Part shown: positions 1-6,538 of the stretch, piece after piece
Layout of the letters: each line of letters begins with the position of its first letter
Position numbering within the stretch: position 1 is the first letter of the stretch
NCBI GenBank assembly: GCA_028290165.1
Contig: JAQGKJ010000563.1
Coordinates: 1 to 10,299 of the forward strand
Direction of reading: 5' to 3'
DNA from: Bradyrhizobium sp.
GTDB lineage: Bacteria; Pseudomonadota; Alphaproteobacteria; Rhizobiales; Xanthobacteraceae
DNA length: 10,299 bases
Notes under the pieces: model-generated
The model's database searches: none
What the model was told of the DNA's origin: nothing
What the model saw: only the letters and a program-made list of their open reading frames with translations
Translations under genes and position numbers: made by a program

Positions 1-226
1 TCAATTCGAAGTCGCCGCCGGCGGAAAACGCCTTGCCGGCCCCGGTCACGATGATGGCATTGATATCGGGATCGTCGTTGATGTCGCGCCAGATATGCGT
101 GAGCTGGGTGTGGGTTTCCGCATCGACAGAATTATAGGTCTCGGGCCGGTCGAACGTAAGCCGCAGAATTCGCTTCGACGGATAGTCGATCTTCAGCCTG
201 GTATAGGCGGCGTAACGGTCGGACAT
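1..226 (-). CDS. Enoyl-CoA hydratase/isomerase (crotonase) family protein, N-terminal part
   Basis: The reverse strand reads from an ATG at 226-224 for 75 codons to the window edge, so only about the first third of a typical 255-270 residue crotonase is present. The start follows MSDRYAAYTRLKIDYP and is preceded by a strong ribosome site (AAGGGGAG, ending 6 bases before the ATG). The beta-strand RLTFDRPE followed by Y-N-S-V-D is the usual crotonase 'RP-x-x-x-N-A' region. Residues near 62-74 (IVTGAGKAFSAGGDFE) form the first oxyanion-hole loop that binds the acyl-CoA thioester carbonyl. The catalytic acid/base residues lie in the missing part, so hydratase, isomerase or hydrolase cannot be separated. 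It is transcribed divergently from the acyl-CoA synthetase gene and shares its control region, so it probably belongs to the same pathway. Confidence 0.9.
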   Translation of the reverse strand, partial: MSDRYAAYTRLKIDYPSKRILRLTFDRPETYNSVDAETHTQLTHIWRDINDDPDINAIIVTGAGKAFSAGGDFEL

Positions 227-300
227 GACACTCCCCTTCTTTTATTGCGGGCTGATCCTGGCCCTTCGATCGCTTGCACGCAACCGGTCGTCGATCGTTT

Positions 301-314
301 CGAACAGATGTTAG
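301..314. promoter_or_regulatory. Operator-like palindrome, copy 1 (CGAAC-N4-GTTAG)
   Basis: The 14 bases CGAACAGATGTTAG form an imperfect palindrome with AAC/GTT arms. The same CGAAC-N4-GTTAG pattern occurs twice more at 3583-3615, and I found no other copy in the window. It lies just downstream of the -10 box of the leftward promoter, over the expected start of transcription, and 9 bases upstream of the -35 box of the rightward promoter. This suits a repressor of TetR type such as those controlling acyl-CoA catabolism operons (LiuR, AtuR, PsrA classes). The regulator itself is not encoded in the window and its family is inference. Confidence 0.6.
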
Positions 315-343
315 AATTTAGATTTGATCGGAATAGGCGGCAA
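315..343 (-). promoter_or_regulatory. Predicted sigma70-type promoter for the leftward crotonase gene
   Basis: Read on the minus strand, TTGCCG (338-343) and TAAATT (315-320) are separated by exactly 17 bases. Transcription would start near 308, inside the CGAAC-N4-GTTAG palindrome, giving a leader of about 80 bases before the ATG at 226. It overlaps the rightward promoter on the other strand. Predicted from sequence only. Confidence 0.45.
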
Positions 344-352
344 GCGTATAGT
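324..352 (+). promoter_or_regulatory. Predicted sigma70-type promoter for the acyl-CoA synthetase operon
   Basis: TTGATC (324-329) and TATAGT (347-352) are separated by 17 bases, a good match to the housekeeping consensus. The expected start is near 359, leaving a leader of about 40 bases before the ATG at 400. The leader contains a very G-rich ribosome site (GGGGGGAAGGG, 385-395). The operator-like palindrome sits just upstream of the -35 box. Confidence 0.55.
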
Positions 353-399
353 TTCTGACCGGCCACCACGCGATAAGAACTTTTGGGGGGAAGGGCAAA

Positions 400-1947
400 A
401 TGACAGGCGAACGCGCAATCGCCTCTTCCCTGGCCGCGGGTTCCATTTCCACGGTCGGTGAATTGTTTCGCACCTGCGCGCGGATTCACGCAAGTTCGAC
501 GGCAATCGAATATCAGGGCGGACAGATCAGCTACGGCCAGTTGCTGGACCGCGTCCAGCGCGCGACTGCCATGCTGGCACGTCACGGCCTTCGCCGCGGC
601 GATCGTGTCGCGCTGCTGTCGCACAATCGTCCGGAATATTTTGAGATCGAACTGGCGGCAGCAAATCTGGGCGTCATGACCGCGTGCCTGAACTGGCGGC
701 TATCGCAGCGCGAGCTCGCCCATTGCATCGAGCTGGTATCGCCGAAGTTGGTGATCGTTGAAGGGGAGTTCGGCGGCAGTCTGGGCACTCCTGCCGTCGA
801 AAGCCGCAAGGTGATCGAAATCGGTTCGCATTACGAACGGCTGCTCCAGCAGCAAAGCGGACGTCCCGCGCCCATTCTGGCGGACGCCGAAGACGGCCTG
901 GTGATCCTCTATACCAGCGGGACCACCGGCCTGCCCAAAGGTGCCGTTATCTCGCACCGCGCGATGGTGATGCGAGCGCTGGTGTTCAGCTCCGAGCTGA
1001 ACATTTCGCATCGCGATTGCTTTGTCGCGTGGGCGCCGATGTTTCACATGGCATCCACGGATCACGGCCTTGCCACACTTCTTCGTGGTGGGACGGTGGT
1101 GATGATCGACGGCTTCCAGGTCGGGCCGCTGCTCCTAGCCGTGGAACGGCACCATATCGGCTGGCTGGTCCTGATCCCCGGCATGGTGGAAGCATTTGCC
1201 GCGACGCTCAAGGCCCAGGCGACAACGGTGAGAGGCGTCGGCGTTTGCGGCGCGATGGCTGATCTGGTCCCCCCACACGCCATCGCCGAAGTGACCGAGC
1301 TACTGCAGGCACCGTACCTCAACAGCTTCGGTTCGACCGAGACCGGATTGCCGCCGGCGACGAGGGCCCTGATCGCTGTGGGCGAAACCCCTGCCCGGTT
1401 GTCGAAGCAACAAAGCGCGTTTTGCCAGATCAAGCTGGTCGATCCCTCCGACAATGAAGTAGCGGTGGGCACGCCCGGCGAACTTGCCATTCGCAGCGCC
1501 ACGCTATTCTCCGGCTATTGGCAAGCCGAGAAAACCAACGCGAACGATTTCCGCGGCGGCTGGTTCCACATGGGCGACGTGTTCCGGCGCAACGAAGACG
1601 GCTCGCTCGATTTCGTCGACCGTGCCAAATACATGATCAAGACGGGCGGCGAGAACGTCTATCCGGCCGAGATCGAACGCGTCTTGATGAGCGATACCCG
1701 CATCACCGAGGCCGCCGTGGTAAGGGTCGCGGATCAGAAGTGGGGCGAGGTCCCTGTCGCCTTTGTGTCGTGCCGCGACGAGACGGTCACTGAGGCATAT
1801 TTGCTCGAATTGTGCCGGCGCGATCTTGCGGCCTACAAGCGTCCGCGGCAATTCCAGTTCATCGATTTCTCGGAATTCCCGCGCTCCACCAGCGGCAAGG
1901 TGCAGCGGCACGAGCTTGAAGCCCGGCTCGCTAAGGGTAATTCATGA
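400..1947 (+). CDS. AMP-forming acyl-CoA synthetase (class I adenylate-forming)
   Basis: A 515-residue ligase of the family that activates a carboxylic acid as an acyl-adenylate and then transfers it to CoA; expected to be cytoplasmic. All signatures are intact. The phosphate-binding loop YTSGTTGLPKG is at residues 171-181, the adenine-binding GSTETG at 311-316, and the ribose-contacting aspartate of FHMGDV is D393. The hinge and CoA region DRAKYMIKTGGENVYPAEIE spans about 407-426, and the catalytic lysine of STSGKVQ is K500. Length is normal for medium-chain or aromatic acyl-CoA ligases. The ATG is supported by a purine-rich ribosome site at 385-395. Its stop overlaps an ATG (ATGA at 1944-1947) that leads into the thiolase-like gene, so it heads an operon and probably supplies the first step. 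In gene context it resembles AtuH of terpene catabolism, but its substrate cannot be read from the sequence. Confidence 0.95.
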   Translation: MTGERAIASSLAAGSISTVGELFRTCARIHASSTAIEYQGGQISYGQLLDRVQRATAMLARHGLRRGDRVALLSHNRPEYFEIELAAANLGVMTACLNWRLSQRELAHCIELVSPKLVIVEGEFGGSLGTPAVESRKVIEIGSHYERLLQQQSGRPAPILADAEDGLVILYTSGTTGLPKGAVISHRAMVMRALVFSSELNISHRDCFVAWAPMFHMASTDHGLATLLRGGTVVMIDGFQVGPLLLAVERHHIGWLVLIPGMVEAFAATLKAQATTVRGVGVCGAMADLVPPHAIAEVTELLQAPYLNSFGSTETGLPPATRALIAVGETPARLSKQQSAFCQIKLVDPSDNEVAVGTPGELAIRSATLFSGYWQAEKTNANDFRGGWFHMGDVFRRNEDGSLDFVDRAKYMIKTGGENVYPAEIERVLMSDTRITEAAVVRVADQKWGEVPVAFVSCRDETVTEAYLLELCRRDLAAYKRPRQFQFIDFSEFPRSTSGKVQRHELEARLAKGNS

Positions 1948-1966
1948 CAAAGGGTAACCCATGACC
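1933..1966 (+). repeat. 17-base tandem duplication covering a ribosome site and ATG
   Basis: AAGGGTAATTCATGACA (1933-1949) is followed directly by AAGGGTAACCCATGACC (1950-1966), with 14 of 17 positions identical. Each unit carries an AAGGGT Shine-Dalgarno-like element and an ATG. The first ATG (1944) overlaps the synthetase stop as ATGA and opens a six-codon frame (MTKGNP). That frame's stop (1962-1964) overlaps the second ATG (1961), again as ATGA. The second ATG is the start of the thiolase-like gene. Confidence 0.75.
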
Positions 1967-3142
1967 AGAAGCAGCCTCCGCGGCAAGGTCGCCATCATCG
2001 GCATCGGGATGTCGCCGGTCGGCAAGGTGCCCGGCAGGAGCCCGCTGTGGCTTGCCGCGGACGCAGCGAAGAAAGCGCTAACCGACGCCGGCATCCAGAA
2101 GAGCGAAGTGGATGGTGTGTTGTCGAGCCACGCCTTCGCATCCCCTTTCCACCGCTTCAGCGTGGCATTCAGCGAGTATTTTGGCATCCAGCCCACCTTC
2201 TCGAATACGCTGCAGGTATCGGGCGCGACGGCGGCGACGATGTTCAATATCGGTGCCGCCGCCGTTTACGGTGGCCTCGCCGATGTCGTGCTTGTCGTCG
2301 GCGGCGACAGTCTCATGACCGGCCTGACACCCGATCTGGCGCTGCGCTCGCTGACGGAAAGCCGCGACCAGCAGTATGAAATGCCATTCGGTATTCCGGT
2401 TGCGAATACCTTTGCGATGACCGCCCACCGGCATATGAAGGATTTCGGCACCACGCCGGAGCAGCTCGCCGAAGTCGCGGTCATCCAGCGGCGTCACGCG
2501 ATGCGTACCCCCGGTGCGCAGCAGACCACGCCGATCACGGTGGACGACGTGCTCAATTCCGGCATGGTGACGACGCCGTATCACAAGCTGGACTGCTCGC
2601 TGATCTCGGACGGCGGGGCGGCGTTCATCCTGACCTCGGCCGAACATGCCAAGGCGCTGGGCGTCGCGAAGCCGGTCTACATTCTGGGCGGCGGCGAGTG
2701 CTATACTCACGAACATATTTTCCTGATGCCCTCGCTAACCACTACCGGTGCCGTCGAGTCGAGCCGGAAGGCCTACGCGATGGCCGGTTATGGTCCGAAG
2801 GATGTGGACGTTGCCGGCGTCTATGACTGCTTCACCGGCACCGTCATCATGATGCTGGAAGATCTCGGCTTCTGCCCCAAGGGCGAAGGCGGCCGTTTCG
2901 TCGCCGACGGCCATATGACCTATGGTGGCCAGATACCATCCAATACCCATGGCGGGTTGTTGTCGTTCGCCCATTCGGGAATGCCAGGGTCGCTCTTCCA
3001 TTTTCACGAAGTCGTCGCGCAATTGCGCGGCCAGTGCGGCGAACGCCAGGTGTCAGGTGCCGAGCTCGGACTGGTGCACAGCCTCGGTGCTGGATTCGCG
3101 ACCAATGCCACCACCATTCTGGGCACGGAGAGCACACTGTGA
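1961..3142 (+). CDS. Thiolase-like (SCP-x/Ltp type) protein lacking the thiolase cysteines; possible retro-aldolase subunit
   Basis: A 393-residue protein with the thiolase fold, of the group usually labelled 'acetyl-CoA acetyltransferase' or lipid-transfer thiolase. The N-terminal KVAIIGIGMSPVGK and the C-terminal GGLLSFAHSGMPG (331-343) are typical. In true thiolases a nucleophilic Cys sits in the CA(S/T)G loop. Here that region reads VSGATAAT (S87-G88-A89-T90), with no cysteine. The second thiolase Cys (C-x-GGG) is also absent: the C-terminal motif is VHSLGAG, with H373. The active-site histidine is kept (H338), as is VYDCFT with Y288. This pattern is seen in Ltp2-like aldolases, which pair with a DUF35 protein. 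The next gene is exactly such a partner and overlaps this one by four bases. Claisen thiolysis is therefore unlikely, and retro-aldol cleavage of a beta-hydroxyacyl-CoA is the better inference. Confidence 0.85.
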   Translation: MTRSSLRGKVAIIGIGMSPVGKVPGRSPLWLAADAAKKALTDAGIQKSEVDGVLSSHAFASPFHRFSVAFSEYFGIQPTFSNTLQVSGATAATMFNIGAAAVYGGLADVVLVVGGDSLMTGLTPDLALRSLTESRDQQYEMPFGIPVANTFAMTAHRHMKDFGTTPEQLAEVAVIQRRHAMRTPGAQQTTPITVDDVLNSGMVTTPYHKLDCSLISDGGAAFILTSAEHAKALGVAKPVYILGGGECYTHEHIFLMPSLTTTGAVESSRKAYAMAGYGPKDVDVAGVYDCFTGTVIMMLEDLGFCPKGEGGRFVADGHMTYGGQIPSNTHGGLLSFAHSGMPGSLFHFHEVVAQLRGQCGERQVSGAELGLVHSLGAGFATNATTILGTESTL

Positions 3143-3558
3143 TCTCGTCCGATGACGCCATGAAGAAGCCGGTGCCGGCGCCAGATGCGGATTCGGCCGG
3201 CTTGTGGCGCGGCCTGCGCGACGGCGTGCTGCTGCTGCAGCACTGCGGCGATTGCGCCCATGTGCAATATTACCAACAGGCGATCTGCCGAGAGTGTGGC
3301 GGCGCCAATCTCTCCCACCGCCCGGCGAGCGGGCGCGGCAAGGTCCATTCCTTCAGCGTGGTTCATCGCGCACCAGGACCCGCCTTCAAGGCTGACCTGC
3401 CCTACGCGGTCTTGCTGATCGATCTGCAAGAAGGTCCACGGATGATCAGCACCTATACCGGCGGCAAGCTTGAAGACGTGACGTTCGACATGGACGTCAT
3501 GCTGGTCTGCGAACGCATCAGCGAGGATGTGACGCTGCCGCGCTTCAGGCGAGTATAG
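3139..3558 (+). CDS. DUF35 rubredoxin-like zinc ribbon / OB-fold protein, partner of the thiolase-like subunit
   Basis: A 139-residue protein with four cysteines placed as C36-x2-C39 and C50-x2-C53, the rubredoxin-like zinc ribbon. A beta-rich OB fold follows from about residue 60 to the end (GKVHSFSVVHR, then the LPYAVLLIDLQEGPRM region). Such proteins associate with thiolase-like or SCP-x proteins and are needed for their activity and substrate placement; ChsH2-DUF35 with Ltp2 is the characterised example. I chose GTG 3139 because GGAG at 3127-3130 lies 8 bases upstream and the start overlaps the previous stop as GTGA. The first in-frame ATG (3160) has no ribosome site. The tight overlap suggests translational coupling and equal production of the two subunits. 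It ends the first gene block; a regulatory region follows. Confidence 0.88.
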   Translation: MISSDDAMKKPVPAPDADSAGLWRGLRDGVLLLQHCGDCAHVQYYQQAICRECGGANLSHRPASGRGKVHSFSVVHRAPGPAFKADLPYAVLLIDLQEGPRMISTYTGGKLEDVTFDMDVMLVCERISEDVTLPRFRRV

Positions 3559-3582
3559 CCGAGAACACGCAGCACTCGTTTT

Positions 3583-3615
3583 CTAACAATTGTTCGATTC
3601 CCGAACGATTGTTAG
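3583..3615. promoter_or_regulatory. Operator-like double palindrome, copies 2 and 3
   Basis: CTAACAATTGTTCG (3583-3596) and CGAACGATTGTTAG (3602-3615) face each other across a 5-base spacer, forming a 33-base inverted repeat with one mismatch per arm. Each 14-mer is itself nearly palindromic and matches the CGAAC-N4-GTTAG pattern at 301-314. The two sites overlap the -35 and -10 boxes of the promoter for the acyl-CoA dehydrogenase operon. This is the arrangement expected of a repressor binding as two dimers and blocking RNA polymerase. The stem is AT-rich and no T-tract follows, so a terminator is less likely. Confidence 0.7.
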
Positions 3616-3618
3616 ATT
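3590..3618 (+). promoter_or_regulatory. Predicted sigma70-type promoter for the dehydrogenase-carboxylase operon
   Basis: TTGTTC (3590-3595) and TAGATT (3613-3618) are spaced by 17 bases, and both boxes lie in or against the double palindrome. Transcription would begin near 3625, giving an untranslated leader of about 110 bases. Predicted from sequence only. Confidence 0.5.
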
Positions 3619-3736
3619 GAAATCCTGGAGGCTTCTGCCTAAAGATGGCAGGCACATGATGCCGGCGCTTGGACGGATTTTCCGCGATGCACGTCCGGCT
3701 TCATGATCGCGCGACCCACGGCCATGGAGCTGCTGC
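3619..3736 (+). other. Long 5' leader upstream of the acyl-CoA dehydrogenase gene
   Basis: This stretch has no gene of normal size. It holds a free-standing Shine-Dalgarno-like TGGAGG (3626-3631), a four-codon frame ATG...TGA at 3645-3659 and a sixteen-codon frame at 3656-3706 (MMPALGRIFRDARPAS). The real gene starts at 3737 with its own GGAG at 3726-3729. The small frames may be upstream open reading frames or chance; nothing in the sequence decides. Confidence 0.3.
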
Positions 3737-4900
3737 ATGGACTTTGATCTTACGCATGAGCAGCGGCAGATCCTGGAATATGGAAACCTGGTCGCGCAGA
3801 AATTCGATCGCAAATACTGGATGGAATGCGCCGAGAAGCACGTGTTCCCCGATGCGCTCTATCAACGTGTCGCGGAGGATGGGTTCGTCGGAACCATGGT
3901 GCCCGAGGAATATGGCGGTGCCGGCCAGGGCATGGTCGAAATGCATCTCTTCCTTGAAGGATTGTCGAACAACGGCATTCCGCTGCTCAATCTCGTCGTC
4001 GGCGCAGCGATGAGCCTGGGTTTCATAGCCAAGTACGGTTCGGAGCAGCAGAAGGCGCGTTACCTGCCCGACGCCTGCAAAGGCAAGACGCGCTTCTGTT
4101 TTGCGATCACCGAACCTGACGCCGGAAGCAACACGATCCGAACCACGACGATGGCGAAAAAACGCGGCAACCGCTTCGCCCTGAACGGTCAGAAGACATT
4201 CATCACCGACGCCGACGGCGCCGACCATGCGCTGGTCGTGGCGCGAACCACGCCGCAGAGCGAGACCCAGAAGAAGACTGACGGCTTCACCCTGTTCGTC
4301 GTGGATCTGAAAGCCAAAGGGCTGCAGAAGCAATACATCCCGGTCAGCATCCCGGCGCCGGAAACGCAGTGGCAATTGTTCTTCGACGATGTTGACCTCG
4401 GACCGGAAGATATCGTCGGCGAGATCGACAAAGGTTTCAGCATTCTGTTCAAGAGCCTCAATCCGGAGCGTATTCTGGTAGGCTCGATATGCTGCGGTCT
4501 CGGCCGTTACGCGCTAAACCGCGCGGTCGACTACGTCAGGGAACGCAGGGTGTTCAACAACGTGCCGATCGGCGCCTACCAGGGATTGCAGCATCCGCTT
4601 GCGAGTGCGCGGACAGATATTGAGATCGCCTCCCTGATGACACTGAAGGCGGCGTGGATTTTCGATCAAGGGCGGGAAGCCGGCGAGTTTGCCAACATGG
4701 CCAAGCTCGCTGCCGCCGACGCCGGCATCAAGGCGGTGGACACCGCCGTGCAGTGCCATGGCGGCAACGGTTTCACCAAGGAGTACGGCATCTTTGATAT
4801 CTATCCGCTGGTACGGCTGTTGAAGACTGCCCCGCTCAACCGCGAAATGATCCTCAACTATATCGGCGAGCACGTGATGGGCTTGCCGCGCAGCTATTAG
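3737..4900 (+). CDS. Acyl-CoA dehydrogenase (FAD flavoprotein)
   Basis: A 387-residue acyl-CoA dehydrogenase, which makes the alpha,beta double bond of an acyl-CoA and passes electrons to electron-transfer flavoprotein. The FAD/substrate loop CFAITEPDAGSN is at 121-132, and the C-terminal FAD-contacting CHGGNGF at 340-346. The usual C-terminal IYEGT motif, whose Glu is the base in medium-chain enzymes, is replaced by APLNREM (365-371). A glutamate is present in the SLNPERIL helix (E244), where isovaleryl-CoA and long-chain dehydrogenases carry their catalytic base, so E244 is the likely base. The protein ends LGLPRSY, typical of one bacterial subfamily. The ATG has GGAG 7 bases upstream. It opens the second operon and its stop lies 11 bases before the carboxylase beta gene. 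Together with the carboxylase this recalls LiuA or AtuD, which make the substrate for carboxylation. Confidence 0.95.
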   Translation: MDFDLTHEQRQILEYGNLVAQKFDRKYWMECAEKHVFPDALYQRVAEDGFVGTMVPEEYGGAGQGMVEMHLFLEGLSNNGIPLLNLVVGAAMSLGFIAKYGSEQQKARYLPDACKGKTRFCFAITEPDAGSNTIRTTTMAKKRGNRFALNGQKTFITDADGADHALVVARTTPQSETQKKTDGFTLFVVDLKAKGLQKQYIPVSIPAPETQWQLFFDDVDLGPEDIVGEIDKGFSILFKSLNPERILVGSICCGLGRYALNRAVDYVRERRVFNNVPIGAYQGLQHPLASARTDIEIASLMTLKAAWIFDQGREAGEFANMAKLAAADAGIKAVDTAVQCHGGNGFTKEYGIFDIYPLVRLLKTAPLNREMILNYIGEHVMGLPRSY

Positions 4901-4911
4901 GATTACGTGCG

Positions 4912-6519
4912 ATGGCCCTCCTGAAGTCCGATGTTGCCACCACGAGCGAAGAATACCTTCGCAACCGGAAAATCTATGACGAGCGAATTGCCGATCTCCG
5001 GACGCGTCGCGCGGCCGCAACCGTTGGTGGTCCGAAGCGGGCGAGGCTGCTGCACAAGGAGCGTAAACAGCTGCTGCCGCGCGAACGCATCGCGGCCCTG
5101 CTCGACCCCGGCTCGCCGTTTCTCGAATTTTGCCAGCTCGCCGGCGAAGGCATGTATGACGGCGTACCTCCCGGCGGCAGCATCATCACCGGCGTCGGGA
5201 TGGTGTCTGGCCGTGCCTGCATGATCATCGCCAATGACGCGACAGTGAAAGGCGGCACCTACTACGGCATCACCTGCAAAAAGCACGTCCGCGCGCAGCG
5301 GTTTGCCTGGCAGCACCGGCTGCCCTGCGTCACCATGGTCCAGTCCGGCGGTGCCAATCTGCCGGACCAGCCCAATATCTTTCCCGACGAAGGGCAGTTC
5401 GGATCGATTTTTTACAACCAGATCCGGATGTCGAGCGAAGGCATTCCGCAAATCGCCATCGTTCACGGCCCTTCGACCGCCGGAGGCGCCTACATGCCGG
5501 CGCTGTGCGACGAGACCGTCATTGTGCGCAATCAAGGCGCGATGTTCCTGGGCGGCCCGCAACTCGTCTATGCGGCGACCAAGGAAGAAGTCGGCATCGA
5601 AGCGCTCGGCGGTGGCGAAATGCATAGTCGCGTCAGTGGCGTCACCGACCATCTGGCGGAAAGCGACAGCCACGCCATTGCGATTGCCCGCGACATCGTT
5701 GCCCATCTTGGCGAGATTCCCGCGCAGCGGTGGAACGTGACTCCGCCGCGCCCACCGCGCTGCGACCCAAACGATATCTACGGACTGATCAGCGCCGATC
5801 CGCGCGTTCCTACCAACAACCGCAATATCGTCGCGCGCCTCGTCGACGACAGCGAATTTCATGAATTCAAGCCACTTTACGGCGACACGCTGATCACCGG
5901 CTTTGCGCGCGTCATGGGGTTTGAGATCGGAATTCTCTGCAACAATGGCGTTCTGTTCTCGGAAAGCGCGCTCAAAGCGACCCACTTCATCGATCTCTGC
6001 TGCAAGCGCAACATTCCCCTGTTGTTTATGGCCGACGTCACCGGCTTCATGGTTGGACGTGAAGCAGAAGAAGGCGGCATCTCCAAGCACGGCGCCAAGA
6101 TGATCACGGCGATGGCCAGCGCCAATGTCCCGAAATACACGCTGATCATCGGCAATGCCTACGGTGCCGGGTATCTGTCCATGTGCGGCCGCGCCTTCAA
6201 ACCAAACGCGATGATGATGTGGCCGAACGGGCGCTCTGCGATCATGGGACCGGATCAGGCCGCCAATACGCTCGCCATGGTCAAGGATGAAGGGCACAAG
6301 CGCGAGGGCACGAGCTGGAGCGACGAAGAGCGCGAGGCGTATCGCGCGCCGGTACGCAAGACGTTCGAGGACTTTGCCAATGCCTATAATTTTGCCCGCA
6401 ACACGTGGTGTGACATGGTCATCGATCCGCTCGAAACCCGCAATGTGATGGCGCTCCTGCTCGATCTTGCCGGCCGCCTGCCACCGCAGGACACCGGATT
6501 TGGCGTGTTCAGAATGTGA
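4912..6519 (+). CDS. Acyl-CoA carboxylase, carboxyltransferase (beta) subunit, MCC/GCC-like
   Basis: A 535-residue carboxyltransferase of the size of 3-methylcrotonyl-CoA and geranyl-CoA carboxylase beta subunits. It moves CO2 from carboxybiotin to an acyl-CoA. Two crotonase-like halves are visible. The N half binds acyl-CoA (HGPSTAGGAYMPALCDE, with GGAY at 191-194, then GAMFLGGP). The C half binds biotin (GGISKHGAKMITAMA, then NAYGAGYLSMCGRA at 415-428 and MMMWPNGRSAIMG). The CGRA and MWPN signatures place it with MCC/GCC rather than propionyl-CoA carboxylases. It differs from the usual MCC text in places: LGGPQLVYAATKEEVG where MCC has LGGPPLVKAATGE, and GAGYLSMCGRA where MCC has GAGNYGMCGRA. 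The substrate may therefore not be methylcrotonyl-CoA. A weak AGGA at 4899-4902 precedes the ATG. The alpha subunit follows 19 bases downstream, as in liu and atu loci. Confidence 0.93.
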   Translation: MALLKSDVATTSEEYLRNRKIYDERIADLRTRRAAATVGGPKRARLLHKERKQLLPRERIAALLDPGSPFLEFCQLAGEGMYDGVPPGGSIITGVGMVSGRACMIIANDATVKGGTYYGITCKKHVRAQRFAWQHRLPCVTMVQSGGANLPDQPNIFPDEGQFGSIFYNQIRMSSEGIPQIAIVHGPSTAGGAYMPALCDETVIVRNQGAMFLGGPQLVYAATKEEVGIEALGGGEMHSRVSGVTDHLAESDSHAIAIARDIVAHLGEIPAQRWNVTPPRPPRCDPNDIYGLISADPRVPTNNRNIVARLVDDSEFHEFKPLYGDTLITGFARVMGFEIGILCNNGVLFSESALKATHFIDLCCKRNIPLLFMADVTGFMVGREAEEGGISKHGAKMITAMASANVPKYTLIIGNAYGAGYLSMCGRAFKPNAMMMWPNGRSAIMGPDQAANTLAMVKDEGHKREGTSWSDEEREAYRAPVRKTFEDFANAYNFARNTWCDMVIDPLETRNVMALLLDLAGRLPPQDTGFGVFRM

Positions 6520-6538
6520 TGACAGAGGTATCGCCCCG

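Noticed and set aside
95..358. An 87-codon plus-strand frame across the left intergenic region
   Set aside because: It runs antisense to the crotonase start and through the promoters and palindrome, with no recognisable domain.
1961..3142. Calling the gene a functional acetyl-CoA acetyltransferase (thiolase)
   Set aside because: The nucleophilic and C-terminal cysteines expected of a thiolase are both missing from their motifs.
3560..3582. CGAG ... CTCG followed by TTTT as a terminator just after the DUF35 stop
   Set aside because: The stem is only four base pairs with an 11-base loop and the T-run is four bases, too weak to call.
3583..3615. The 33-base inverted repeat read as a transcription terminator after the DUF35 gene
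   Set aside because: The stem is AT-rich, no T-tract follows, the arms match a third site at 301-314, and promoter boxes lie within it. An operator explains it better.
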